This document shows, piece by piece, positions 5,671-13,948 of a stretch of 15,764 nt of DNA (its first letter is position 1; the number at the start of each line of letters is the position of its first letter). The translations under genes were made by a program, and so were the position numbers. Below the pieces are notes generated by a model. It searched no databases, was not told the origin of the DNA, and was given only the letters and a program-made list of their open reading frames with translations. The DNA is from an uncultured Clostridia bacterium. Lineage in GTDB: Bacteria; Bacillota; Clostridia; Christensenellales; UBA1242. Location of the stretch: positions 1 to 15,764 of the forward strand of contig CAMLUY010000007.1 in NCBI GenBank assembly GCA_946487985.1. Direction: 5' to 3'.

Positions 5671-8436
5671 ATGAAAAATGACAGACAGGATAAAAAGGTT
5701 TTTATCCGTGAAAGAATTTTCAAGGCGATAGCTTTAAAACCAGGCGACATCAACGCCGTCAAAGAGCGCCTGCGAAAACAGAAAATTGCCGATTCACGCA
5801 CAAAGATCAATGATGCCATTGACGAGCTTATTTCAAGCGGCAGGTTGATACAAGACAAAAACAATCTTTCAGTAAACAGGGCTTTGGTCAAAAATGCTCG
5901 TGTTGTACTTGCTGCAAACCCTGCCTATTTGGATATTGAAGGTGATGTCAAACACTACCAGCTGTCACGCCGCGACAGCGAAGGATATAGAAATAATGAC
6001 CGCGTTATGGTTGCCTTTTCAATTTTTTCGTCAGGAGGGCAAACTCGGCTTCAACCATTTATCATTGGCAAAAGCAAACCAGTTTCAAAGGAAGTTTTTA
6101 CCGCACCTGAAAAAGATTTTTCAGACCTAATATATGGCAGGGTAATGAAGCTCAGCCATGACCAACTGGTATTTCTGCCAAACGACAAAAGGAAATTTAA
6201 AAATCCAATATTAATCATGAATGACAACCCAGCGCCTTTCCAGGATAAAATCTGCACATTGCAACTGGTTCAGGCGGAAAGCGGCACAATGCAGGCTATG
6301 GGAATCGTCAAAGACGTCAAAGGCGACGCTGGCAACCCTATCGCCGAATATGACAGCATTGCAGAGAGCCATGGCGCTATCATGTCGTGGTCGGGCAGCG
6401 ATGTACTTCCAGAGATTGAGAAAATCCCAACGCAAGTCGACCTTTCAGAAGTTCGGCTTGTCGATATGGACTCTTTGCCAGAAGACGGAACTCTTGACAA
6501 GGACGAAATCGTTGACCTGCGACAGCTTAATTTTACCACTACCGACCCTGCAACTTGCAAAGATATGGACGACGCAATCTTTTCAACGGTTGACGGAAAC
6601 GGAAACATCGTTGTGTATACAGCGGTCGCAAATGTATCAAAGTATGTAAAATTCAACAGCGAAATTGGCAAAAAGTACCTTAAAGCCTCTTTCACTACTT
6701 ATGCGCCAAACAAGGCATACAACATATTGCCGCCAGAGCTTTCAACAAACATCTGCTCGCTCAATCCCAATGTCGACAGACTGGCGCTTGTAATCAAGAC
6801 CACAGTCGACCAGCATACAGGCAAGCCAATCAAAAGCCAGATTATGGACGCAGTGATTGCCAGCAAGCAAAAATACAGCTATGAAGAGGCTCAGGAAATC
6901 TGCGACCGAAACCAAGGATTGACATTTGAAAATCTTTCACAAAAGCTTCAAAGCGGTGAAAGCCTGTCTGCCGACGAGCAAGTGGTTTTCAATATGCATG
7001 CGTCAGACGTGCTTTGGAAGGGGCTCAATCAACGCAATCTGCTGCAATTTGACACAGACAACGAATATGACGTGCTGTTCAATGAGGACTTATCAGACAT
7101 TGTTGACATCAACGCTCAGGCTCATATCAAATATCACAAGGTGATTGAATCGTTCATGATTGTGGCAAATGAAGCAACTGCAAAATACGCACTTGAAAAC
7201 AACATACCAATAATCTATCGCGTTCATGACAAACCGAATGATGACCGCATCGCTCAGGCATATGAATTCTTTGGCATGCTCGGCCTGCCTTTTGAGGGTG
7301 ACCTGTCACCGCATGTACTGAAAAAACTGATTGCAAGCGTTAAGGGCAGCGAAAAAGAAAAAATCGTCAACAACTTTCTTGTCCGCATGCAGTGCAAAGC
7401 CAAATACAGCGACACGCCATATCCGGGAGAGGGCAAACATGCATCAAAGAAACCGCAAAGCGGCAAAAACTCTCAAAACAAATCGGGTTCAAGCCATATT
7501 ATGAGCGAAATTGTCAGCAATATGCCTGAAAAAGTAAGCCACTTTGGTCTTCAAAGCGCGGCATATGCACATACGACCAGCCCAATCAGGCGCAGCCCAG
7601 ACCTTGGCACGCATCGCAATATTATTGCCTCACTGCACAATCAACCGCTTCTCAGCCAAAATTTTATGCGGGACATTGCTCTTTGGGCAAACCAAATGCA
7701 GGACGCAAATGACAGCGCAGAGCGCGAGTTTGCAGAAGTCAACAGCGCCATCTATTGTGAGCATCATATTGGCGAAAAAATGCAAGGCCATATCTGCGCA
7801 TTTCGCAGGCTTTCACAAAGCTCAAATGCGCCAGCTGATGATATTGTTGTGGTTGTGGAAAATGAAAGCAAAGGCATCAAGGTGCAACTGCCGCTTACCG
7901 AACTTCTTGAATCGCGCGGCCTGACAAACAAGCGTGTGGGCATCTCTGAGTACGGAAGCGCAATCGTGAGCGGCGACAACAACCCAATTCTCACCCTTTG
8001 CCAAGACGTATCATTCTATATTGCACACGCTGACAGGGTTACTCGTCAGGTCATTGGCAGCATGACCCCGCAGCTTGAAAAGCATGACAATGGCCAGCAG
8101 GCGTCTACTTTTACCGAACAGCCACAAAACGAAGAAATCCAAACACAAACAAGGAAAAAGGAAAGAATGTTAAAGAAAGTGAATTACTGTCGCGAGCACC
8201 GATATGACGACGAAAAGCATGAAGACATACAATCACAACTTGGTTTCAAGTTTGCCAACCAGTCGCAGTATGAAGCCTTTTGCGGCCTAGACGGCAGCGA
8301 AGCGTACAAGGCAAACAGGGCAAACACTCATCGGCATCATAAAAAGCGCGATTTAAATAAATTCGAACACGACCTTGAAGAGCTTGTTCAAGGTCAATAC
8401 ATCTTTGATGACGATGAAATTGAAATAGAAAAGTAG
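5671..8436 (+). CDS. rnr: RNase R/RNase II family 3'-5' exoribonuclease
   Basis: A 921-residue RNB-family exoribonuclease that degrades RNA from the 3' end, acting in mRNA and structured-RNA turnover. An N-terminal winged helix (about residues 1-70) is followed by cold-shock-like OB domains. The catalytic RNB domain has the acidic set Asp292, Asp298, Asp300, Asp301 (spacing D-x5-D-x-DD as in RNase II and R) and YAHTTSPIRR with Arg640-Arg641. Oddities: a lysine/serine/glycine-rich insert of roughly 35 residues before the TSPIRR region (around 7420-7530), a strongly diverged S1 region, and a C-terminal extension of roughly 125 residues ending in an acidic tail. At 921 residues it is longer than usual (about 700-815). 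The start at 5671 was chosen for GAGGGAG just upstream; ATG at 5641 is the alternative and has no such site. Confidence 0.9.
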   Translation: MKNDRQDKKVFIRERIFKAIALKPGDINAVKERLRKQKIADSRTKINDAIDELISSGRLIQDKNNLSVNRALVKNARVVLAANPAYLDIEGDVKHYQLSRRDSEGYRNNDRVMVAFSIFSSGGQTRLQPFIIGKSKPVSKEVFTAPEKDFSDLIYGRVMKLSHDQLVFLPNDKRKFKNPILIMNDNPAPFQDKICTLQLVQAESGTMQAMGIVKDVKGDAGNPIAEYDSIAESHGAIMSWSGSDVLPEIEKIPTQVDLSEVRLVDMDSLPEDGTLDKDEIVDLRQLNFTTTDPATCKDMDDAIFSTVDGNGNIVVYTAVANVSKYVKFNSEIGKKYLKASFTTYAPNKAYNILPPELSTNICSLNPNVDRLALVIKTTVDQHTGKPIKSQIMDAVIASKQKYSYEEAQEICDRNQGLTFENLSQKLQSGESLSADEQVVFNMHASDVLWKGLNQRNLLQFDTDNEYDVLFNEDLSDIVDINAQAHIKYHKVIESFMIVANEATAKYALENNIPIIYRVHDKPNDDRIAQAYEFFGMLGLPFEGDLSPHVLKKLIASVKGSEKEKIVNNFLVRMQCKAKYSDTPYPGEGKHASKKPQSGKNSQNKSGSSHIMSEIVSNMPEKVSHFGLQSAAYAHTTSPIRRSPDLGTHRNIIASLHNQPLLSQNFMRDIALWANQMQDANDSAEREFAEVNSAIYCEHHIGEKMQGHICAFRRLSQSSNAPADDIVVVVENESKGIKVQLPLTELLESRGLTNKRVGISEYGSAIVSGDNNPILTLCQDVSFYIAHADRVTRQVIGSMTPQLEKHDNGQQASTFTEQPQNEEIQTQTRKKERMLKKVNYCREHRYDDEKHEDIQSQLGFKFANQSQYEAFCGLDGSEAYKANRANTHRHHKKRDLNKFEHDLEELVQGQYIFDDDEIEIEK

Positions 8437-8451
8437 CAATATGAAAACAAT

Positions 8452-8500
8452 AGCCTCCACAAAAGCAAACCCAAGGGTTGCAGAAAATGGAGGCTTTTTT
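8452..8500 (+). terminator. Terminator of the RNase R gene
   Basis: AGCCTCCA pairs with TGGAGGCT (8 bp) before a run of six T. Inside the loop, GCAAACCC and GGGTTGC form a second hairpin with one bulged A. Confidence 0.88.
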
Positions 8501-8565
8501 GATTGAATTTGATTGCGCATGAAAAAAGAGATTTTTACTGAACAAAATAAAATTGCTCCCTTTGT

Positions 8566-8594
8566 TTGACAAGCCCGACCAGTAAAAGTAAAAT
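8566..8594 (+). promoter_or_regulatory. Promoter of the tdk-xfp operon
   Basis: Perfect TTGACA, 17-bp spacer, TAAAAT. The predicted start (about 8601) coincides with the first base of the AGGAG ribosome binding site (8601-8605), so the 5' leader would be only about 11 bases. Confidence 0.75.
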
Positions 8595-8611
8595 AAATTT
8601 AGGAGAAAAAA

Positions 8612-9202
8612 ATGGCAAAATTGTACTTTAAATATGGCGCCATGGGTTCAAGCAAGACCGCTCAGGCGCTGATGTGCAAATACAACTATGAGCAAAAGGG
8701 TTTCAAGGTGTTTTTGTTTAAGCAAAAGTCGGACAATCGCTTTGTGGAAAATGGCAGGGCAAAAGTGTGGACTCGAATTGGTTTGAGCGCCGACTGCTTT
8801 GAATTTGACGCAAGCGACAACTTCTTTGATTTATGTGAAAAACTGGATATTTTGCATGAAAAAAGGGTAATCATTATTGATGAATGCCAATTTTTGACCA
8901 AAGCGCAAGTTGACCAACTGAAAGACATCTCTCTTCAAGTCCCTGTGCTTTGCTATGGCCTGCTGACCAATTTTAAAACCGAGCTCTTTGAAGGCAGCAA
9001 GCGGCTTGTTGAGATTGCCGATTCGCTGATGGAAATCAAATGTGTTTGCAGCTGCGGACGAAAAGCCATTGTCAATGCCAGGCTGGTTGACGGCAGGATT
9101 GTGACAAGCGGTGACGAAATCGCGATAGGTGGCGACGAAAGCTATGAAAGCATGTGCTACACCTGTTACAAAAACAAAGTGCTTGCTCAAAAAACTGAAT
9201 AA
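8612..9202 (+). CDS. tdk: Thymidine kinase (type II, TK1-like)
   Basis: It phosphorylates thymidine (and deoxyuridine) with ATP in the salvage route to dTTP. The 196-residue product has the P-loop GAMGSSKT at residues 9-16, the DECQF motif at 90-94 (Walker B and substrate loop), and the C-terminal zinc site formed by CSCG (Cys146, Cys148) and CYTC near the end. The start has AGGAG six bases upstream. Length is normal for the family. It is followed after 23 bp by the phosphoketolase gene, and no terminator lies between them, so the two are probably cotranscribed. A salvage kinase next to a carbon-metabolism enzyme is likely a chance pairing. Confidence 0.95.
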   Translation: MAKLYFKYGAMGSSKTAQALMCKYNYEQKGFKVFLFKQKSDNRFVENGRAKVWTRIGLSADCFEFDASDNFFDLCEKLDILHEKRVIIIDECQFLTKAQVDQLKDISLQVPVLCYGLLTNFKTELFEGSKRLVEIADSLMEIKCVCSCGRKAIVNARLVDGRIVTSGDEIAIGGDESYESMCYTCYKNKVLAQKTE

Positions 9203-9225
9203 TTGCAAAACTTTTTGGAGGGTAA

Positions 9226-11565
9226 ATGAATTTCGACAGCAAAGAATACTTTTCAATTCTTGACAGATATTTTCGGGCGGCAAACTATTTGTCTGCGGCT
9301 CAGCTTTATCTTTTGGACAACCCGCTGCTCAGGCGACCATTAAAGCCGTCAGACGTAAAGAAAAAGATTGTCGGCCACTGGGGTACTGTGCCAGGGCAGA
9401 ATTTTGTGTACGCTCATCTTAACCGCGTAATCAACAAATACGACCTCAACATGATGCTGATTTCAGGGCCTGGTCATGGCGGCAATTTTTTCCTTGCGAA
9501 CAGCTATCTTGAAGGCCATTACAGCGAGGTCTATCCTGAAATATCTCTTGACGAAAAGGGTATGACAAAATTTTGCAAGCAGTTTTCATTCCCATGCGGT
9601 GTTTCAAGCCACGTCGCGCCAGAAACGCCTGGCTCAATCCATGAGGGTGGCGAACTCGGTTACAGTCTGCTGCACGGCTATGGTGCAGTACTTGACAATC
9701 CTGACCTCATTGCCGCCGTCATCGTTGGTGATGGCGAGGCAGAGACAGGCCCACTTGCCACCTCGTGGTTTTCAAACAAATTTATCAATCCAGCTACCGA
9801 TGGCGCAGTGCTGCCAATACTTCACCTCAACGGGTATAAAATCAGCAACCCTACCATACTTTCCCGCATCAGCAAAGCCGAGCTCACAAGCTATCTGTCT
9901 GGTTGCGGCTACAAGCCATATTTCGTCGAGGGTGATGACAGCCGCCTGATGCACAGAAAAATGGCAAAAGCCCTTGATAAATGTATCGAGCAGATCAGAA
10001 AAATCCAATCTGATGCAAGAGCGGGCAGGGCAGGCAAAACAATTTTCCCAATGATTGTGCTTCGTACGCCTAAGGGCTGGACAGGGCCAAAAGAGGTTGA
10101 CGGCAAGCAGATTGAGGGCTCATTCCGCGCCCATCAAGTGCCTATATCAATGGAGGAAAAGTCGCATCTGAATCTGCTTGAAAATTGGCTGCAAAGCTAT
10201 CGCCCAGATGAGCTGTTTGATGAAAACTATCGCCTCATGCCAGACATTGCTGCGATTTTGCCAAAAGGTGACCGCCGCATAAGCGCAAACGTGCATGCAA
10301 ACGGCGGACAGCTTTTGAAAGACCTCATATTGCCAAATATTGAAGATTATGCCGTGCAAATGCAGCAGCCAGGCAGCGTCAAAGCACAGGACATGCTTGT
10401 GCTCGGTGGATACATTCGTGATGTATTCGTCCTCAACCGCGACAATAAAAACTATCGCATTTTCAGCCCTGATGAGGCCATGTCCAACCGTCTTTACAAG
10501 GCGTTTGAAGTCGAAAACAGAGATTTTAATGCCAAAATACTGCCGACTGACGAGGCGCTTTCACCAAGCGGTCGAATAATGGACAGCTTTTTGTCAGAGC
10601 ACGCCTGCGAAGGCTGGCTGGAAGGCTATCTTTTGACAGGCAGACATGGCGTATTTGCAAGCTATGAAGCCTTTATTCGGGTGGTTGACAGCATGGTATC
10701 TCAGCATGCAAAGTGGTTGAAGGTCTGCCGCGACCTGCTATGGCGCAAGCCTATTTCATCGCTGAACTTTATTCTGACCTCAAACGTTTGGCAGCAAGAC
10801 CACAATGGCTACACTCATCAAGAGCCAGGCTTCCTTGACCATATTGCGAACAAGAAATCTGAAATTGTCAGAATCTATCTGCCGCCTGATGCAAACTGCC
10901 TGCTTTCCTGCTATGACCATTGCCAGGCAAGCAAAAATTACATTAATGCTATCGTTGCATCAAAGCACCCAAGTTTTCAGTGGCTTGACATTGAAAGTGC
11001 AAAATCTCACTGCGCAAAAGGCATAGGCGTATGGGAGTGGGCATGCGTGAACGATTACAACAATCCTGACATCATTATGGCGTGCGCTGGTGACACGCCT
11101 ACGCTTGAAGCGCTTGCCGCCGTCAAACTAATCAAAGAGCATATCCCAGAAATCAATCTGCGGTTTATTAATATTGTTGACATCATGAAGATGGAGGACA
11201 GCAGCCTGCACCCACACGGCCTGACAGGCAAAGAGTTTGACCAGCTTTTTACCAAAAACAAGCCGGTCATCTTCAACTTCCATGGCTATCCTAAGTTTAT
11301 TCATGACCTTATTTTCACCCGCAACAACAAGCATTTTGATGTGCATGGCTATCAGGAAGAGGGAACAATCACAACCGCTTTTGACATGCGCGTTCAAAAT
11401 AAGATTGACAGATACCATCTTGTGCTGTCTGTGCTGCATGCACTAAATCTGACAGAAAAATATCAAGAGCTCGTTTCACAGCTTCAAAAAAGCCTTGAAA
11501 AACACAAGAAATACATTGCCAAATATGGCGTTGATATGCCTGAAATTGCAAACTGGCATTGGTAA
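9226..11565 (+). CDS. xfp: Phosphoketolase (xylulose 5-phosphate/fructose 6-phosphate)
   Basis: This thiamine-diphosphate enzyme splits xylulose 5-phosphate (and often fructose 6-phosphate) with phosphate into acetyl phosphate and glyceraldehyde 3-phosphate or erythrose 4-phosphate, a key step of heterofermentative and bifid-type carbon flow. The 779-residue product matches the family's usual length. Recognisable motifs are GHWGTVPGQNF and SGPGHGG near the N-terminus, the cofactor-binding GDGEAETGPLATSW ending in HLNGYKIS, and QDHNGYTHQEPGFLDHI in the second half. The ATG has a strong GGAGGG three bases upstream. No acetate kinase gene is in the window, so use of the acetyl phosphate for ATP is presumed. 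Fructose 6-phosphate use cannot be told from sequence. Confidence 0.97.
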   Translation: MNFDSKEYFSILDRYFRAANYLSAAQLYLLDNPLLRRPLKPSDVKKKIVGHWGTVPGQNFVYAHLNRVINKYDLNMMLISGPGHGGNFFLANSYLEGHYSEVYPEISLDEKGMTKFCKQFSFPCGVSSHVAPETPGSIHEGGELGYSLLHGYGAVLDNPDLIAAVIVGDGEAETGPLATSWFSNKFINPATDGAVLPILHLNGYKISNPTILSRISKAELTSYLSGCGYKPYFVEGDDSRLMHRKMAKALDKCIEQIRKIQSDARAGRAGKTIFPMIVLRTPKGWTGPKEVDGKQIEGSFRAHQVPISMEEKSHLNLLENWLQSYRPDELFDENYRLMPDIAAILPKGDRRISANVHANGGQLLKDLILPNIEDYAVQMQQPGSVKAQDMLVLGGYIRDVFVLNRDNKNYRIFSPDEAMSNRLYKAFEVENRDFNAKILPTDEALSPSGRIMDSFLSEHACEGWLEGYLLTGRHGVFASYEAFIRVVDSMVSQHAKWLKVCRDLLWRKPISSLNFILTSNVWQQDHNGYTHQEPGFLDHIANKKSEIVRIYLPPDANCLLSCYDHCQASKNYINAIVASKHPSFQWLDIESAKSHCAKGIGVWEWACVNDYNNPDIIMACAGDTPTLEALAAVKLIKEHIPEINLRFINIVDIMKMEDSSLHPHGLTGKEFDQLFTKNKPVIFNFHGYPKFIHDLIFTRNNKHFDVHGYQEEGTITTAFDMRVQNKIDRYHLVLSVLHALNLTEKYQELVSQLQKSLEKHKKYIAKYGVDMPEIANWHW

Positions 11566-11655
11566 AATTACACTTTCCAAAATGATTACCTGCCTAAAAA
11601 AATTGTAATATTAGAAAAAAAACATTTAAAAATCAGTCACGCTCAATTTTAAAAT

Positions 11656-11695
11656 AAAAAGGCCTTCTGTATAATTTTTTACAGAAAGCCTTTTT
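11656..11695 (-). terminator. Bidirectional terminator between xfp and the flavoprotein gene
   Basis: AAAAAGGC-C-TTCTGTA pairs with TACAGAA-A-GCCTTTTT around an 8-base AT loop. The single mismatch is C.A on the plus strand but U.G on the minus strand, so the stem is complete for the minus-strand flavoprotein transcript. It has T runs in both directions and probably serves xfp as well. Confidence 0.87.
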
Positions 11696-11742
11696 TAATT
11701 TTGCAAATCTGTTCGTTATAATTCGTACGAGTTCGTGTTATT

Positions 11743-12897
11743 TCACCTTATGGCGCTGCCGACGATATAGCCGCTTGTCCAAGCCCATTGAAGATTGTAC
11801 CCGCCGCACTCGCCATCGACATCGCATATTTCACCGCAAAAATACAGGTTTTTCATTTGCTTGTGCTGCAAGTTTTCGTCAAGCTCTGACAATTTCACTC
11901 CGCCAGAGCACACCTGGTTGTTTTCACCATAGCCTTTCACTGCAAAGTCAAGATGCTTGATTGCTTTTGCAAGGCTTGATATTTCAGTGTCAGCTAACTG
12001 CTCGGATGTGCGATTTTCATTGATTTTACATCTGCGCAAAATCTCCCAGCCAAGCTCTCGCACAAAGATCCCGTCAAAGAATTTGTTTACAGGCAGGTCG
12101 AGCTTGCGACGAAAAGCAAGCTTTTCAAACAGATGCTTTTCGCTGACATTTGGCAGTAAATCAATTACAATTTCGCCATGAAAAAGTCTTTCTCTTGCAA
12201 AAATGCAAGAAAGATTAAAAATTACAATGCCGCTCAGCCCATTTTCGCGGAAAAGCACTTCGCCAACTTCGCTCTTCTTGACGCCATGACTTGAAAAAGC
12301 GGTTACTTTCACATCGCTGACACGAACATTTGCAATTCCGCGCGCCACATCAGCTTTCAAACTGCACAGGCTGGGAATGAAAGGCAAAAATGATATCCCC
12401 AAAGAATTAAGCATTACTTCGCCGCCGCTGCCGCCGGTCGCAATAACAAGCTTTTCGCAGGCATACTCATTTTTATCTGTCCTGACAATGTAAAGCTGTC
12501 CTTGCTTTGAAAGCTCTTGAATTTCCTCTTCGTGGCGTATGCAAACATGCTTTTTCGTCAAAGCGTTTTCAATAACATTGACAACAGATTTTGCCGAGTT
12601 CGACAGGGGATAGGCGCGTCCTTCGCTATCAAAAAAGCTTTCCAAACCAAGATTGCTAAAAAATCTCAATGTGTCAAATGAAGAAAACCGTTCAAGATAT
12701 TTTTCAATGCTGGTATTGTATTTGTCATCGCTGCAATTTCTGTTGGTAATATTGCATCGACCGTTTCCAGTAACAAGAATCTTTTTACCAATTTTGTTTT
12801 GCCTGTCTATAATGCAGACATCTTTGCACTCGGTTGCAAGCGCGCACATGCAGCCACTTGCGCCACCGCCGAGAATAATCATTTTATGTTTTTCCAT
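11743..12897 (-). CDS. HI0933-type NAD(P)/FAD-dependent flavoprotein
   Basis: A 384-residue flavoprotein of the HI0933/YhiN family, whose cellular reaction is not established. The N-terminal Rossmann motif ILGGGASGCMCA binds FAD, GKKILVTGNGRCNITN follows as the family signature, TGGSGGEVMLNSLG is the second glycine-rich site, and the C-terminus has NLYFCGEICDVDGECGGYNL, the FAD-closing motif, and CSGGV before it. Length fits the family (about 390-420). The ATG at 12897 is set by homology at the Rossmann motif; it has no Shine-Dalgarno sequence and lies six bases after a -10 element, so the message may be leaderless. The longer open frame upstream (to 13059) runs through the promoter. A terminator upstream separates it from the membrane protein gene. 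Confidence 0.92.
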   Translation of the reverse strand: MEKHKMIILGGGASGCMCALATECKDVCIIDRQNKIGKKILVTGNGRCNITNRNCSDDKYNTSIEKYLERFSSFDTLRFFSNLGLESFFDSEGRAYPLSNSAKSVVNVIENALTKKHVCIRHEEEIQELSKQGQLYIVRTDKNEYACEKLVIATGGSGGEVMLNSLGISFLPFIPSLCSLKADVARGIANVRVSDVKVTAFSSHGVKKSEVGEVLFRENGLSGIVIFNLSCIFARERLFHGEIVIDLLPNVSEKHLFEKLAFRRKLDLPVNKFFDGIFVRELGWEILRRCKINENRTSEQLADTEISSLAKAIKHLDFAVKGYGENNQVCSGGVKLSELDENLQHKQMKNLYFCGEICDVDGECGGYNLQWAWTSGYIVGSAIR

Positions 12898-12903
12898 GCT
12901 ATT

Positions 12904-12932
12904 ATAATAGCAAATTATTCTGCTTTTTACAA
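12904..12932 (-). promoter_or_regulatory. Promoter of the flavoprotein gene, predicted leaderless start
   Basis: On the minus strand TTGTAA (12932-12927), a 17-bp spacer ending in TGC (extended -10), then TATTAT (12909-12904). The ATG follows six bases later, so the predicted start is its A. A shifted TATAAT (12906-12901) is also present but would give a 20-bp spacer and a start inside the first codons. Confidence 0.65.
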
Positions 12933-13059
12933 GCTCAAAACAAAATATGTTGAGCTTCCCCAGGTAGCAAAAGCAATATTGAGCATTATGGAAATGGAAT
13001 ATTACTCTGTTGAGTGCGAGGGGATACAACATTTGCACACTGTGAAATATGTGTTGCAT

Positions 13060-13092
13060 AAAAAAAGATATGCTCGCGCATATCTTTTTTTT
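13060..13092 (-). terminator. Terminator of the membrane protein gene
   Basis: A seven-A run plus GATATGC pairs with GATATGC's complement GCATATC plus eight T, around the loop TCGC (about 14 bp). It lies 14 bp beyond the stop at 13107. It works in either direction, but only the minus-strand gene needs it here. Bases 12933-13059 show no gene. Confidence 0.88.
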
Positions 13093-13106
13093 GCTTTCAT
13101 CAACTT

Positions 13107-13646
13107 TTATTCTTTATCTTTGTTTTCAATTTCTGAGTTTGTGCTTTCTGTTGTTTGAGTAGTGTCAACAACATTTATTTGTGCTGCGTCTTGTGCTGTT
13201 GCCTGTTCTTCTTTAACATATTTGTTGTTTCTGAGTGTGTCAAGCATGATGAATACAGCTGCACAAATCAGAATCAGTGCCATGATAAGTGACAATACGT
13301 TGAATGTTGAGATTAATCCAATAAGGATAAGTACAACAATGATTATGTCGAACACGAATGCTGTGATGATCATTCCTCTCTTCTTTGCGAATTCAGAAGG
13401 TGAAAGTCTGAGTCTTGGAATTGAAACTGCTGAGAACACAATTCCCAAAATACAAAATGCCAAAAGCAAAATGTAAACGAGGAATACAAATACAATCATG
13501 CTTTCTGCGCCTGAAACATCGACGCCAGAAAGGGCTGCTGCAACTGCAAAGATGTTGATGATGCCTGAAATTGAAAGAATAGCAAAGCAAATGATGTTGA
13601 CGATAAGACCAGAAAGCAAATAAGGTCTTTTTACTTGTTTTTCCAT
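13107..13646 (-). CDS. Small four-helix integral membrane protein, function unknown
   Basis: A 179-residue protein with four predicted membrane segments at about residues 10-38, 50-75, 91-113 and 116-135. They are linked by a basic loop (around 78-91, IPRLRLSPSEFAKKRG), which by the positive-inside rule should be cytoplasmic, and followed by a soluble acidic, Thr/Gln/Glu-rich tail of about 40 residues. I recognise no catalytic or transport motif and do not assign a family. The start is supported by AAAGGA about ten bases upstream and by a near-consensus promoter giving a leader of about 29 bases. It is a single-gene unit with its own promoter and terminator. Low-complexity composition makes distant comparison unreliable. 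Confidence 0.8.
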   Translation of the reverse strand: MEKQVKRPYLLSGLIVNIICFAILSISGIINIFAVAAALSGVDVSGAESMIVFVFLVYILLLAFCILGIVFSAVSIPRLRLSPSEFAKKRGMIITAFVFDIIIVVLILIGLISTFNVLSLIMALILICAAVFIMLDTLRNNKYVKEEQATAQDAAQINVVDTTQTTESTNSEIENKDKE

Positions 13647-13681
13647 TTTTTATTTTTCCTTTTAAATAGATTTTCAACAAT

Positions 13682-13710
13682 ATTATAGTGAAACCAATTG
13701 ATAAAGTCAA
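13682..13710 (-). promoter_or_regulatory. Promoter of the membrane protein gene
   Basis: On the minus strand TTGACT (13710-13705), 17-bp spacer, TATAAT (13687-13682). The start is expected near 13675. Confidence 0.82.
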
Positions 13711-13864
13711 CTAATTTTATCTCATTATTAAAAAAATAATGCTGTTTTTTGTATTATTTTGATGTTCCTCTTTCTCAATGCAATTTTGTTTTCAATTAAA
13801 GAGTACAGCATTGATATTTGCAATATTTTGTTGCCAATTTTTAAAAAAATTTTGAATATCACTC
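13711..13864. other. Very AT-rich spacer between two divergent promoters
   Basis: Part of a gene-free stretch of about 300 bp (13647-13948). Outside the two promoters I see only T- and A-rich runs, no open frame with a ribosome binding site, and no clear hairpin or repeat. Confidence 0.6.
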
Positions 13865-13893
13865 TTGATTTTGTTGCAGGGTTGTGATATATT
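13865..13893 (+). promoter_or_regulatory. Promoter of the unknown gene at 13949
   Basis: TTGATT, 17-bp spacer ending in TGA (extended -10), TATATT. The start would be near 13900, about 49 bases before the GTG. Confidence 0.7.
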
Positions 13894-13948
13894 TATTAAA
13901 CACTAAACTATTTTATTCATTAATAGTATGCGTTATAAAGGAGTATTT

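Noticed and set aside
12898..13059. N-terminal extension of the flavoprotein
   Set aside because: It would precede the Rossmann motif by 54 atypical residues and run through the promoter.
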